A DNA stretch of 64,000 nucleotides, from NCBI GenBank assembly GCA_031002005.1, contig CM061920.1:44866610-44930609 (forward strand), read 5' to 3'. Made by a program: the position numbers and the translations under genes. Positions within the stretch are counted from its first letter, which is position 1; every line of letters starts with the position of its first letter. This stretch comes from Vandiemenella viatica (lineage: Eukaryota; Arthropoda; Insecta; Orthoptera; Morabidae). Below are positions 35,609 through 46,740 of this stretch, one piece after another. The notes under the pieces are model-generated. The model was not told the origin of the DNA, did no database searches, and worked only from the letters and a program-made list of their open reading frames with translations.

Positions 35609-36889
35609 CTATTTATTATATATACATTGTGTATTTGTCCTCTTAACACTATTATGGCGACGACATGTTTCTGCGTGATTCTTCTGCACTGTAGCTGTCC
35701 TTGAATTCGTCGTGTTATTTGCGAAATCGTCTTCCGACCCTGCATAGCTGTCGCTTCTCGTCAGCGAGTTCTTTCTGTGTGTAAGTTGCGATCTGACTTC
35801 TTCAAAACTCCACGCCGTAGAGGCTAGGCTACCCGCTGGGTTTCCCTGCGCTCCGTCGCTAGCTCTCTCCCGCACGCTGCTAGTAGTATCGTTTTGAACT
35901 GGTTCTTCTTTCCGCGTATCACCAAATTCAGAATCTTCGTCGATATCACTCTTCTGCGCCTGACTTGTCAGACATTTGTGCACTAATACGCCTGGCTTCC
36001 TCCACAACAAAGCATCATTAGTTATGCGCTTTGGCACTATTTTACGATTTGTTCTTCCTCTTTTATAGCTTAACAAATGAGGTGAACTCTTCATCCCTGT
36101 GTACTGTGGAAATTTGTTTGCAACTGTTGCACTTTTTAACACGGCTTTCCTGTACTTCCGTGACTCACGGCTTCTTCTCTTTTTGCTGCGTTTTCTTCTT
36201 TTTCTTCTTCTGCATTTTTTTCTGGTTTCTTCGTATCTTCTTCTTTCCTTGCGTAATACTTGGCCCTTTTTCGTCCATACTGCTTTATAATTCCTTTTTC
36301 TCCTGACTATTAGTTTCTTGTGTACCCAATCTTTGCACAGTGGCCCCGAAGTTTTCCATGGTTTCACTCCTTCACGACTCGTTGGCCGTTTCTACTCGAC
36401 GCCGCTGTAACTTTCTGTGTCATTTTTCCGTCTGATTTTAACTTCTTTCTTCAGCTCTTGTAACATCGTTGGCGAATCCCAGTTGCCCTCGTTACTTCGG
36501 ATGTGTCCGCTCTCTGGAGTATCTACATTTTCCAATAATGGCGTACACTGCCTGTTACCGTTGCTTGTTACATTTTCGCTTGTATGCGCATTCTCTTTGT
36601 TTAACCTTGGCGAACTCGGTTTAGTCCCCATTAATTCTTGCACTGTTTTCCTCTGAATTAGCCTCCTTGGCTCACGGTGCATTTGATTTATTATTTTCAG
36701 CGACATATTTTCCTTATCACTACCTTTTTCATTTACTGTTGCCTTTGACATTTCCTCTACGTTCTCTTGAAAATGATTTAGTGATGACGGCTTAAACTCC
36801 CTGTGGCAACCTGTATATTTTACCACTGCTGCCTGTGGCGTTTCTTCTGCGCTTGCTCCCAATTCTCTGTCTTTTGGTGCATTATGCAT
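35609..36889 (-). CDS. Unrecognised ORF of the LTR element, split by one in-frame TAG
   Basis: Minus-strand frame open for 165 codons (36889-36392), one TAG, then 252 more codons (to 35609) in the same frame. The first part is polar. The second contains an Arg/Lys block (RRRKRRKRSKKRRSRESRKY), then an acidic and Ser/Thr-rich tail. I see no RT, RNase H or integrase motif. The basic block could be a nucleic-acid-binding or nuclear-import region (inference). The single stop may be a mutation or a suppressed codon. Confidence 0.5.
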
Positions 36890-37017
36890 CTTGTCGCGTG
36901 CTCTACAGTCTAACAGCTCTGCATGTGGTGTTCCTTCTACGCCTGTATATAAACTTTTCCGTACCGATGATGTATCCTCTGTGTCTCAGACATCCCTTTT
37001 TTGTAATGCTGCCTGTG

Positions 37018-37643
37018 TCAACTTTTCGCTGCTGCTTCGCAGATCAATTGCTTAATTGCTTGCCTTTCGGTGATGCCTTCTTGCTGACAATCTTCATTTC
37101 TTCTTTCACATCCAGTCTCCCCTGGGGTTTCCTGTTCCGCTGCTTCTTGTGTCAACAGATATATCTTCAAAGGAAGATTGTGTTGATATGTTGTATGTAA
37201 GACCTTCTCCTTTAACCTCAAGCGTCCTTTTTCCGCTTCTATCTCCTCCACTGCTGCAAACTTCCGGTGTATTTCCTGCCCTAGGGTGCCATTGTATTGC
37301 AGTGTACCTTTCTCCAAATGGAAAATATTTGGTTGCACTGTACATAACTTTCTTGCAAATTGTTTCACCAACTGCTCAAAGCACGAACCTTCTTCCTTTA
37401 GTACACTGTGCTCTTGCGGCTTCTCATATTTCTCTGCTTTCAGGACACATTTCCTCTGCGCACATTCACCAGTGCTTCTGGAACTAATAAATCTGCTGCC
37501 AATTCTTGTTTTGCTAATTTTGTTTGTGCATTTTCCGGTCGCGCTTTCACGAGAATACATAGCGTCTTATCCAGCGCTACTGTTTCTTCTTTTAATTTTT
37601 CTCTTTTCCGTTGCTTACCGCTCTCTTTGTCTTTGCTTTGCAT
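37018..37643 (-). CDS. Unrecognised ORF of the LTR element, with a frameshift
   Basis: Two overlapping minus-strand frames (37643-37440, then 37560-37018) appear to be one reading frame broken by a frameshift. The product is hydrophilic, Lys/Glu-rich, with stretches such as KQRKREKLKEE and EEIEAEKGRLRLKEKV that could form a helix. No catalytic motif is recognisable. It lies just after the protease, where RT would be expected. Confidence 0.4.
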
Positions 37644-37688
37644 CTTAAGGGTGTATCCCCATTATTCACACTACTGACTTCCCGTAGT

Positions 37689-37960
37689 CTATGATGACTT
37701 GAATTTCTTCAACCAATCACGACCACGAATCACATTGAAGAGTGTGTCTACTCCTGATGAAACTACTTGCATCTTATGACACATTTGCAGCTCTCGACCG
37801 TCTCTCAGAGTGACCCTTATTGCTCCTTCAGTAAATATAGGATTTCCTGTGATCCCTTGAATTCGTATTCCCGGCATCATGTTTTTCTAAAAGCTACCTC
37901 TTCTGCACTCACATTTCACAAGAGAAGTAGAGCTCCCCGTATCTACTAAAAATCGATACT
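37689..37960 (-). pseudogene. Retropepsin (aspartic protease) remnant
   Basis: The minus-strand reading gives FLVDTGSSTSLV with the catalytic Asp-Thr-Gly at 37943-37935. After one stop codon, the segment VIRGRDWLKKF matches the ...GRD.L. signature that ends Gypsy-type retropepsins. Length and spacing (about 85 residues) fit the family. It processes Gag in intact elements. The stop between the two motifs makes this copy inactive. It lies in a different frame from the preceding zinc-knuckle ORF. Confidence 0.72.
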
Positions 37961-38574
37961 TCCTTTGCATTGTAGTCGTTTCGGTTTTGGTGATTGCAGT
38001 CCTCTACTTCCAACTTCTGTTTCCGAATGGGACTCGACTGCACAGTGCCGTCCGCTCCTAGTTTTCCGACGTTCTCCACGCCCTTTTTGTAACCATGGAC
38101 ACACATTGCAACCTTGTGGGTCATGACCCCATTGCTTACATTTTCATCACTTCCTTGGCCTGTAGGGCGACACTCTCCCATGTGACTAGACAATTGGCAT
38201 CGTTTGCAGGACCTAGGCTTCCGTAGGTTTGCATCACTTCTGCAGTTGCCTTTAAATTCCTGTTCATTTATGGTTCCAAATTTTCCTGGCCCATTTCTCC
38301 AGTGCCGCAATTCCATCACCACTTCGTCACGTTCTATGTGGACATGCCTGCTGTCCACGTGTTTACAAACCTGCTCCATAGCATGTCCCTCACTTGTGTC
38401 AGGCCTGAATTCCTTACGCCACTGGCCTTGCACGCTTGCTAAGCATTCCACTTCTCGTATCCTTGTAGCTGCCATACATTGTCTTGCATTTTGATTTCTT
38501 CCACCGCAAAGTTGACAAACTTCCGGTCTTCCTTCGTTCCTGGGATTCCAACCTCCTCTCCTTTCTCTGTTCAC
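37909..38574 (-). CDS. Gag C-terminal region with zinc-knuckle-like motifs
   Basis: A minus-strand frame open for 221 codons. It has CQLCGGRNQNARQC near residues 20-33 (CCHC spacing but with Gln in place of His) and CKRCQLSSHMGEC near residues 120-132 (CX2CX4HX3C, one residue shorter than canonical). Such knuckles bind genomic RNA in the nucleocapsid part of Gag. The end overlaps the protease DTG region in another frame, consistent with a Gag/Pro frameshift junction or simple decay. Confidence 0.62.
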   Translation of the reverse strand: MNRERRGGWNPRNEGRPEVCQLCGGRNQNARQCMAATRIREVECLASVQGQWRKEFRPDTSEGHAMEQVCKHVDSRHVHIERDEVVMELRHWRNGPGKFGTINEQEFKGNCRSDANLRKPRSCKRCQLSSHMGECRPTGQGSDENVSNGVMTHKVAMCVHGYKKGVENVGKLGADGTVQSSPIRKQKLEVEDCNHQNRNDYNAKEVSIFSRYGELYFSCEM

Positions 38575-38678
38575 TTCCTCAAGTGACTTGCGCTCCGATC
38601 CTGGATACTGCTGCTTTTCTCTGTATTACAGAATTACGGTTTCCTCCAACAGCGCAATTTCAATGGTTTCCACTAGAG

Positions 38679-39424
38679 TTAGCTCCATGCCCTCAGGACA
38701 CCTACAATCTTCTCATCTATCAGCCCATTTGTGAATATAGCGTGGCTCAGATTATGTATCAACTTTAAAGCTTCATTTAATTCACTCCCTTTTAAATCTT
38801 TTTTTATTGCTTCTCTTAACTCATGCACAATTCCGTCAAACCTATTAGCCCAGTCAGCAACTGTGTCTCCAGTCAGCTGACGACTTGCAAACACACTGTA
38901 CTGTCCATTTAGGTCGGAAATTCTCTACTAGAATCGTTCTCACATCCTTCCAATGTTTTACCCTCTTCTGAGGAGAATCCTATGTCTGGCCGATCCGTGA
39001 CTTCACAAACCTTAATAGTATCTCTTGTTCCTCCTCCCCAATAATGCTGAATGCAGTATCACAGTCATCAAGAAATGCATCAATCATCCCTTTTCCTCCA
39101 CAAAAGGTATTAGGAATTAACTTCAATACTTCTGCTAACCCAACTCGCAGTTTCTCCTTCTTTATTGAACTCTCGCCCTTTGCGGCATCACAATTTCCCG
39201 CACAGTTCAGCATTTTTGCTAAGCTTGCATACTCACTGTTTTTGTAGCATCAATGCAGCTTTGCTCAGCTCCACAACCTCAGCGACCTCCAATTCTCTTC
39301 TGCTGTGTCGTGTTATGCTGATTTCTGCACTTCTGTTGCTTGCTTGCTGCTTCTGAATGGCAAATGCAGGCCACTGTGTTGAACCTGTAATACTGTTATA
39401 CTGGAGTGATAATTTCTTTCTCAC
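38679..39424 (-). pseudogene. Gag capsid region, broken into three frames
   Basis: Minus-strand pieces 39424-39233, 39213-38980 and 38894-38679 lie in three different frames. The middle piece contains LKLIPNTFCGGKGMIDAFLD and EEEQEILLRFVKSRIG. The third contains LTGDTVADWANRF and GLIDEKIVGVL. This is the order of the Gypsy-class capsid domain (segment I..F.G...I..FL..., then RL.G.A..W). At least two frameshifts make the copy inactive. Confidence 0.68.
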
Positions 39425-39507
39425 AATCTTCTTATTTTTTACTTTCTCTTATTTAAACGTTACTGGAGTAGTACTATCCTAAGCCCCAATGCTTTTGGCT
39501 TGGCTGA

Positions 39508-39524
39508 CCCCACACCTGACACCA
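39508..39524 (-). promoter_or_regulatory. Primer binding site, tRNA-Leu-like
   Basis: The plus strand reads CCCACACCTGACACCA. This resembles the 3' end of tRNA-Leu (CCCACTCCTGACA plus CCA in animals), so the minus strand offers TGGTGTCAGGTGTGGG for priming. It lies 13 bases inside the 5' LTR, slightly further than usual. Confidence 0.75.
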
Positions 39525-39537
39525 TTTAATTATCCAC

Positions 39538-40236
39538 TGTGGTGGACCAGCGAACTTTTTTCTTTTCGCCTTGCCACTTCCCGAAAGGAACATATATTTT
39601 GTGGTAAGACTCTTGAGTCATTTGAATGGTAGCACTTATAAATAACACTCTCAGTAAGGCTATATACATATGTTCACTTTATTACATCAGTTATGTACAA
39701 TAATGACTGTCTTAACTCCCTTTACTCCTCCATAGACTACAACTCCCTTTGCTTTATGATAGTATGGTCTTCTACATTACTCATACTCCAATGGTTTTCT
39801 CCCACCTGTTAATATGGCTGCTGAAGTCGTCTCACTACATCATCCCATAGCTCCATCACTCCATAGCTGCCCAGAAGATGTTCCTTCTGAAACCGCCCAG
39901 AATCGACCCATGCGATCAGAATTCACCTCTCTCTCCTCGTGTCTCCCAGTTTTTACCAACTTCCCTCTTCATAGGATTCATAGTAGGGAGGAATCCTGGA
40001 CAATAGTGATAATTCCTTCCCTGCTATCTTCTTATCCATGACGTCTTGTTACAGCTTAATTCTGCTGACTATCTGATCCACTTTGATGTCAATGCTGTCT
40101 GTGTGCTTGCATTCCAGAACCTCTAACTGTTTTGAATCTCTGTTGTAACTACCCTGATTTCAACTGTTGCTATATGCAATCAACTTTTGTCCAACTTTAG
40201 TATCTATAGCCCATAATTCCTTGGCTGTCAACTACA
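39538..40236 (-). repeat. 5' LTR of the element
   Basis: On the plus strand it runs from TGTGGTGGACCAGCG to CAACTACA. It is the partner of 34010-34767. Many substitutions and small indels separate the two, so the insertion is not recent. Confidence 0.9.
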
Positions 40237-40240
40237 ATTT
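40237..40240. repeat. 4-bp TSD (ATTT) of LTR element, right
   Basis: ATTT matches 34006-34009. Confidence 0.85.
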
Positions 40241-40329
40241 ATTGGATAAAGATGACAATTAAACTTTCTTTAAGCATTTACTTTAATATTTTTTTTTTAT
40301 TAAATTACAGTTTGTATTCAGTAATGAAT

Positions 40330-41640
40330 ATATATGGAGGGAGTACAAAAAGTAACTTACTTTTTGAGATAGACATAAAAAAAATCAAATAAGAAAAATA
40401 AATTTATTTATATACATTTAAAAATACAATCTTAATCTAATTTTTTACATTGTCACCATCATTTAAATTGAGTCACTTATAATAATGATGTGCGAAATTT
40501 TCAATTCTATCTCTGTAGAAATCTGCCACCTTCGATTTCAACCACGGAATTACAGTGTCAGAGTGCTGTGTTTTTAGCCAAGTCTTCATTGGTGGAAAGA
40601 TGTGGCAATCACTCAGCACCAGATGTGGATTATATGATGGGTGACCAAGCACGTCCAATCCACAACCATTAAAGAACTGTTGAGTATTATAAGCCAAGTG
40701 TGGACATATGTTTTTATGAAAAAACAACACTTCTGAGCTCAGTTTTCCCTGACTCTTGTTCTGTTTTGCTTGCCTTAGTTTTGCCAATGTTTCACAATAA
40801 CTTTCTGAGTTAATTGTTGCACCACATTCAAGAAAATTAACCAGAAGCACTCCTTTAGGCCCCCCCACCAAAAAAAAAAAAAACCAGTTGCCAAAAAACT
40901 TTCTGGATGACAACGTTTGAAAACATTTTATTTGTTTTCTGGGATAACTCGTGTGCCCCTCTCACAATTGACAAGCTTTGCCCATGTCTCATCTCCTGTT
41001 ATGATACTATCCAGAAGTGTATTACCATCCTTGTCGTGGGCTTTGAGGAAATTCAGTGATCCTGCAAGATGCTGTATTTTGTGCTCTTCAGTCAATCTTC
41101 CACAATTTGGCATCGATCTTCCACAATTTGGCATTGATCTTCCACAAAACATGTGATAACCAAGTTTCTCTGATTGAATTTCATGCACTAAACTTCATGA
41201 AAATGGCCGAAATAAAATGAGAGTTCTGTAATTGTAAAGCAATGATTTTCATGAATCTCATTGTTGATTTTCATTTTCATCAGTCACGAGGCTAGGCCGA
41301 ACAGTGTGGTGCTCATCATGAACATTGGTGCAGCCATTTTTAAACTGAATGTGCCACTGGCTCACTCCACCTTAACTCGTTATGTTTTTTGCCAGTAAAA
41401 ATGTAATCACGGAACATGCATCACACCTAGTGGGATTTTTTTTTAAGGTGCACATTTCAATAATTCACAATGAATGAAGTAAGAAACTCACAGTCTGCTT
41501 GCTATAGCAGCTTGATGTGTAAGGAGTGTAGAAACGAAAAACTTGGGGCAAAGATTTCAATAGTCACTTAAAAATGGGTGAAATTTATCTTTGAACTCAA
41601 AAATAACACAACAGTGAAAAAAACAGGGTTTTTTTTTTCT
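40330..41640 (-). pseudogene. Mariner-type transposase pseudogene 2
   Basis: On the minus strand, 41188-40928 contains LTEEHKIQHLAGSL and SIITGDETW (first catalytic block). Then 40913-40473 contains GGPKGVLLVNFLECGATINS, YCETLAKLRQA and GHPSYNPHLVLSDCHIF. The second catalytic Asp block is altered (HKNICPH instead of a HDNA-type sequence), and there is a frameshift between the two pieces. It is a different subfamily from the one at 32160. An in-frame 24-base duplication (41096-41145) inserted an extra CGRSMPN unit. The N-terminal DNA-binding part (41190-41640) is degenerate. Confidence 0.8.
41096..41150. repeat. 24-bp tandem duplication inside mariner pseudogene
   Basis: CTTCCACAATTTGGCATCGAT occurs two to three times in a row. 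Confidence 0.8.
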
Positions 41641-41764
41641 AGGAACCATGTTGTTTAAACTATACATTTATGACATCCAGCAAAAATAATGTATGAAATT
41701 TGATGATTACATTATTCTTTGTGGAAAGTACAAACCATAATTGTGGACATAAATTGTTTTATTT

Positions 41765-43360
41765 AATTTAACTGCAATGGAGTGCACGCTCTGGTGGTGA
41801 TTTCCCTACAAACCTATATTTCTACTTTCCAGTACCTACCTACTTTTACCCTCTATAACTTTCAACTTTAAATTCTTTCAACTTTTTTGGTAACTTATTA
41901 TTATTTCTCTTGGTAACTTATTCTGATCCCTGCCCCTCAACTATAAAAGAAAATCTTCCCACACTCTTCCACACTCTTATGCTTGAAATCAGGTACCAGC
42001 TTGTGGTGATGGTCATATTTTTCCTTCCATGGATTACTCTTAATTCTTACATCAATATCTTTCAATTCCTTATCACCAACATATGCCTTGTACACTCCTG
42101 TGACTCTTTTTGACCTCCTCCTTTCTTCAAATGAATCCCATTCCAACTCCTTTATCCTGTTAGTTACTAATCATGTTCTGTGGTGATTTCCAGAGTCAAA
42201 TCTAGCAGCCCTTCTTTGTGCTCCTCCAACTCCTGTATTTGATATTCAAAATGTGGATCCCATACTACACCACCATATTCAAGCAATTGTCGTACCGGAG
42301 TTTTATAACACAGTTCCTTTACTTCTCTTGTAAACCCCTTCATCACTCTCTCCAACAAGTGCAGGATTTCGAAAACTTTTCCTACTACCTGTCCAATGTG
42401 TCCTATCCTGTTGAGCTTTTTATCAAATGTTATACCAAGAGATTTACATTTCATGTCTTCAACAAGCAATTCTTTCTCTACCATAATCATAATACACCTA
42501 TAGTTTTTTTATCTGTGTGCCTAATATTCTGATTTGTGTTTATGTATATCTTCGTTCCACGTTTACCAATCCAGCGAGATATCCTGTCCAGATCATCCTG
42601 CAGTCCTCTACCAATTTGATATTTAGCAATATGTCATCTGAAAACATAATCCAACAACACAATCATTCATTATTATAATGAATAACAATGGTCCCAATGC
42701 GTTACCATTTGGCACTCCAATTTACACTTCAATTTCTTTTTATACTGCATTTCCTACTGACTGTGATTCACATGAATATCCTTGCCTAAAGCCATGTTGC
42801 CAACTTGAAAACCACTTATGCTCCTCAAATTTATTTATGATGTGGTGGCAGATCAATCTCTACATTAATTTACCTATCATGGATGTCAAACTGATTGATC
42901 TATAATTTCCAACTCTATTTGTCACCTCTCCTTTATTTACCGGTAGAACTATCAATCTTTTCTAGTGTTCTGGTAAGCAGCAAGTATCCGGACTCAGTTT
43001 AAATAATATATCAAGATATTGTACAACATCACATTCTGCTTTCTCTAAGATATCCATAGTAATACTACGGTCCTGGTCCTATATGATTTTTCTGCTTTCT
43101 TATTTTCTTCATGGTATTCTGAGGATGAATTTAAAATTTTTTAGTCTGCTCATCTCTTTTGTGGTTAAGCTTGTTCTTTGATTTATACCCTTCCATTCCT
43201 GAATCATTGTCCCTAATGGTCACACTAAACCATTTTCTACCATTTTCAAATCCTCAGTAACTTCTTCATCCTTATCTATAACTGTTTCAACACCCTCCCT
43301 TCCCATTAGTTTTTCAAAATAGCCATAGAAATTTATAAAAGCATTCTTCATAAACCAAGG
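41765..43360 (-). mobile_element. LINE family A, longest copy
   Basis: It starts with the 3' tail (GGAGTGCACGCTCTGGTGG complement) and runs back through the C-terminal segment (ELLVEDMKCKSLGITFDKK at 42490-42167) and the palm. It continues into the fingers region (complement of GTCACCTCTCCTTTATTTACC, equivalent to the KGDVTCVDNYRPISLL segment in the LINE at 61759). The 5' end is cut by, or abuts, the Penelope-like element at 43361. Many frame breaks. Confidence 0.75.
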
Positions 43361-43382
43361 TGGTACACATTTACACCCGATA

Positions 43383-44111
43383 GTGAGTGCTGTAGGCTCA
43401 GCTACCACCAAACAACTAGCAAAATATCTGACAAGCAGACTGTCGCCACTCGTGGGAAAACGTCCCCACCATGTGAGGAACTCTGCTGAGTTCATAAATG
43501 TGTTGAAAGGACTTCAATTGGGGGCAGATGACATCATGGTCAGCTTCAATGTTGTGTCACTTTTTAGGAGGGTGCTACTAGCGGACAGATTGGCGTTGCT
43601 AGCGAAACACTTTTCTTCCAAGGAAGTGGAACTGTTCCGTCATGTGCTCCAGTTCACCTACTTTCAGTTCGATGAGGAGTATTATGAGCAGGTTGATGGG
43701 GTTGCCATGGGCCCGCCATTGTCTCCAGCAATTTTTATATGGAACATTTCGAAGAACATGTTGTAGCAAATGCCCCAAAACACCCAACCTTTTTCTTTCG
43801 TTATGTCGACCATACCTTTGTAGTATGGCTGCATGGGATCAATAGTCTACAGGAATTTTTACAAGATCTTAATGGGATTCACGTAAACATTAAATTTACA
43901 ATGGAGATGGAGAGGAATGGCCGCCTTCCATTTTTTGATTGAAAAGAAAGCGGATGGCACTGTAAATCATTCTGTGTATAGGAAACCAACACATACCGAC
44001 TTCTATTTCCACGAGCGCAGCCACCACTACCCGGCCAAATGCAAAGCAGTACTGGAAAACTTGGGGCACAGGGCGCGAGCTCTATGTGATAAGGATAGTT
44101 TGCAGGTGTAA
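43383..44111 (+). pseudogene. Penelope-type reverse transcriptase remnant
   Basis: Frame 1 (43383-43766) reads SAVGSATTKQLAKYLTSRL, MVSFNVVSLFRRV and EQVDGVAMGPPLSPA, the DGVAMGSPLSP signature of Penelope-like RT. Frame 2 (43739-43942) gives FFFRYVDHTFVVW, where the catalytic YVDD has become YVDH. Frame 3 (43917-44111) holds the post-RT segment YRKPTHTDFYFHERSHHYPA. The Asp to His change and two frameshifts make it inactive. The N-terminal RT motifs are missing. Confidence 0.85.
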
Positions 44112-44329
44112 ATGTGTCATTTATGGGAAACTTTCCGCAAGAATTGTTACAATGAGGCATTGATAAACTCAGTTTGCAGACGAGCAAGATGGAAGAAAAT
44201 ATGCTAGCAGGAAGACTCGAGCCACTTAACTTTCCTTCCTTATGTGGGAATGACTACTGCTAATATTGGCAGAATTTTCAGTAAATGTGGCATTAAAACC
44301 ATTTTCTGACCACCAGCCAAAATTAAAAA

Positions 44330-44684
44330 TATACTGCGGTCACCCAAGGATGATATAGCCTTACAAAAACCTGGCGTATATTGCATTCCAAGCGAATGCG
44401 GGAAGGCTTACATTGGACAGACAACACGATGTATTAACCAAAGGTGTGCCGAACATGTGCCCAATGTCCGCCTGGGCCAGATTGACGAATCAGCAGTTGC
44501 TGAGCACAGTATCAACACGGGACATGGCTTTAATTTCAAGGAAACAAGAATACTTGCATGTATGAGAGGTTATTGGAAAAGTATTTTTTTGGAAGCTATC
44601 GAAATCCGTATCTTGAAGGACCTATTTAACAGAGATACTGGATTTCAGTTAAGTGAGGCCTGGAGCCAGCAATCCAGAAAATGA
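44330..44684 (+). pseudogene. GIY-YIG endonuclease domain of P1
   Basis: The plus-strand frame reads PGVYCIPSECGKAYIGQTTR, then RCAEHVPNVRLGQIDESAVAEH, and ends in HGFNFKETRIL with a C-terminal helix. GVY...AYIGQT is the GIY...YIG pair. The frame is open for about 118 codons to the stop at 44684, so this is the best-preserved part. It nicks target DNA in intact elements. Confidence 0.82.
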
Positions 44685-44764
44685 GAGTACAGCAGGACTT
44701 CTGGAAAACACGCACCTCTCTTGTGCACCAGCAATCAGCTTTACCTACCAGCTGCTAATGGCTT

Positions 44765-44895
44765 CCACCAATAGGAAAGCTTCCCGCTAGTGGCCAACGT
44801 TTCCCATCACTAGCCATTGGCTGACCGGAAAAAGTATGATGTAGCGCAAACTTCACGTGATATATAAGCGGCTCAATAACCTACCGGCAGCAGTC
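44765..44895 (+). promoter_or_regulatory. Promoter-like block of P1 terminal repeat
   Basis: Two CCAAT-type boxes (CCACCAATAGG, GCCATTGGCTG), an E-box-containing CTTCACGTGATATATAAGCG with a TATA-like element, all just upstream of the hammerhead-like motif. Penelope terminal repeats carry their own promoters. Function here is inferred. Confidence 0.5.
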
Positions 44896-44897
44896 AC

Positions 44898-44940
44898 TTG
44901 ACAATGGCGGCAGAGATTGTGACCGCCGAAACGTTGTGTT
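44898..44940 (+). ncRNA. Hammerhead-ribozyme-like motif of P1 (worn)
   Basis: TTGACAA in place of CTGANGA, then a strong stem GGCGG...CCGCC, then GAAAC. The second box and stem II are intact, and the first box is mutated. Confidence 0.5.
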
Positions 44941-45589
44941 TAAACAATGTACTAACTCGGCTAGTTTCCCGAGAAAATTTTATTCAGCTCTTTCCCTTGT
45001 TATAAGCCTCATTGTAAAACATGAAATATGAGTCCACTTACCACAACTTTTTTTTAACCCTACCAATGGTGAACCTTATACCATTATAGGCCATGGCACC
45101 TTTATAACAATCACCTCATACACTAGCTCATCTGCCACTATTTCCAGAGTTCTTACATCAGCCATAATGGTCACAGATTGAGAGGTTTCCCCAAAATCAA
45201 GACCACCCTGTTGCTGCCCATGCCAGTTGCCACAACACTTCTGATTAAAATAACTGTTTCACATTCAGAACCATCAGAGTAATCTCTGAAACCACATTCT
45301 GATCTGAACTCTGGAAAAGAAAATTGGTCTGCCAACTCATTCTGAATACCAGACACCATCCAGGCATCAATTTCATATAATACTAAGCTTTCTCACCCTG
45401 CTTGCAAGTTATTTTATATGTATGTATAAATTTTAAATTATTAATTTTTTTTATTCATCTTTCACATATTAGCTATAAGTTTAGACTTTAATGAGTAATG
45501 GCGTGACCCAAAATATTGTTTTTTGTTGTTGTGTAATATTCTTTTCACTATAACCCTCTTCCATTCAATTTTTGTTGAGTGATGGATAT

Positions 45590-46740
45590 ATATATATATA
45601 TATTAACAATGAAATAAAAGATGCTAAGTAGCGGAAAGCAATCAAATTAGGATAGGGAAATGAGCCACCACTTACCTTTAGATGATGGATGTGGGGCGCG
45701 AACACACAGAAAAGACACAAACACAAATAATAAAGAAATATATATATACACCACTTTCCTGGATGTTGACCTATCTCTCACGAATGGCTACATCAACTCA
45801 TCTGTCCATATCAAAACCACCAACTTATAACAGTACCTCAATTATGATAGAAACCATCCTCATCACGTCAAACGCTCCCTCCCCTAAAGCCTGGGAATTT
45901 GGGAGAGACATGTATGTTCCAATGAACAGGCCCTCCAGCAGTATTCTAGCAACATCTCTGAATCCCTGATATCCTGCAATTACCCACAAGATTTAGTTCA
46001 TAAACAAGTTTCAGCCCCATTTTGGTCACCCGATACTTTCCAGGTTTGTAATTCATCAACCGAATCCTGCGCCAAGGTTACGAATTCCTTCGAGCCTGTC
46101 CTGAAAACCTCTTCCAAAAATCCTCCCTCACCCACCTAGAACCTTCTTCAGCAGACCTCCAAACCTCAACCAATTCTTGGTTCATAAACACGGGACCCAC
46201 AGTCTGAAAGACAGTCCCAATGTTGTTTTCCTTGCAACAGATCCTGCTGCAAATTATGCAATATGCACCCGCCTTCCACCACCTTCACCAACTCCGTAAC
46301 TGGGGAAAACTACCCCATAACAGGACTTGCCACTTGTGTATCCTCTTGTCTTATTTATCGTAACCATTATCCAGCCTCCTACAGAGGTCTGACCACAAAG
46401 CCACTGGCCATCAAAATGAACGGACATAGACAATCGGTATTCACTTAGAATCCTGATCTCCCTGTATCTTATCATGCCACCACTCATGGCACCAACAATT
46501 TCAACACATGCTTCACAGTCTGTGCCATCAGAGTCCTCTCGGGCAAAAGCAGCATTTCAGAACTCAGAGGGTGGGAACTGGCTTATCAGTACCAGTTGGG
46601 AACCAGACAACCAACAGGACTAAATTTAAGATAGCACCAATTATCCTCCCTGCCCCCTTCCACCCATCCCCCTCACCTCCTTCTTTTTTCCACAGAACCA
46701 TCACTCACCAGAGCCTATCTTTTAGTAGTATGTAACTTGT
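45590..46740 (+). mobile_element. Penelope-like family P2 copy with coding remnant
   Basis: The AT microsatellite and GCTAAGTAGCGGAAA block (as at 7890) lead into broken coding sequence. Around 46240-46620 the plus strand reads CCKLCN, then PITGLATCVSSCLIYRNHYP, then LTTKPLAIKMNGHRQSVFT. This is laid out like the Cys-rich linker and GIY-YIG region of Penelope-like proteins (CxxC, TC.S..LIY, then R...HR). Several stops are present. Confidence 0.6.

Larger units (their letters stand above)
34010..40236 (-). mobile_element. Complete non-autonomous LTR retrotransposon (Gypsy-like), antisense to host gene
   Basis: Two LTRs (34010-34767, 39538-40236) enclose a 4.8-kb internal region. The element has a tRNA-Leu-like primer site, Gag and protease remnants, then three unrecognised ORFs, all on the minus strand. 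It is bounded by a perfect 4-bp duplication. No reverse transcriptase, RNase H or integrase motif was found between the protease and the 3' LTR. It would therefore depend on enzymes from a related element. Confidence 0.88.
43361..44990 (+). mobile_element. Penelope-like element P1, 5'-truncated, with GIY-YIG endonuclease
   Basis: Plus-strand RT and GIY-YIG remnants are followed by a promoter-like region and a hammerhead-like motif. The RT is truncated at its start, and the frame shifts at about 43765 and 43930. The order RT, then C-terminal GIY-YIG, then terminal sequence is characteristic of endonuclease-bearing Penelope-like elements. Confidence 0.85.

Noticed and set aside
36031..38768. 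Plus-strand ORFs opposite the LTR element
   Set aside because: They are antisense shadows of the Gag, protease and unknown ORFs. Their Phe/Leu/Ser-rich composition is what purine-rich coding strands give in reverse.
7965..45969. Two ORFs starting with the same peptide (MMDVGREHTEKTQTQ) at 7965 and 45682
   Set aside because: The shared start is the P2 repeat block itself. The downstream reading differs between the two copies, so this is not a conserved gene.
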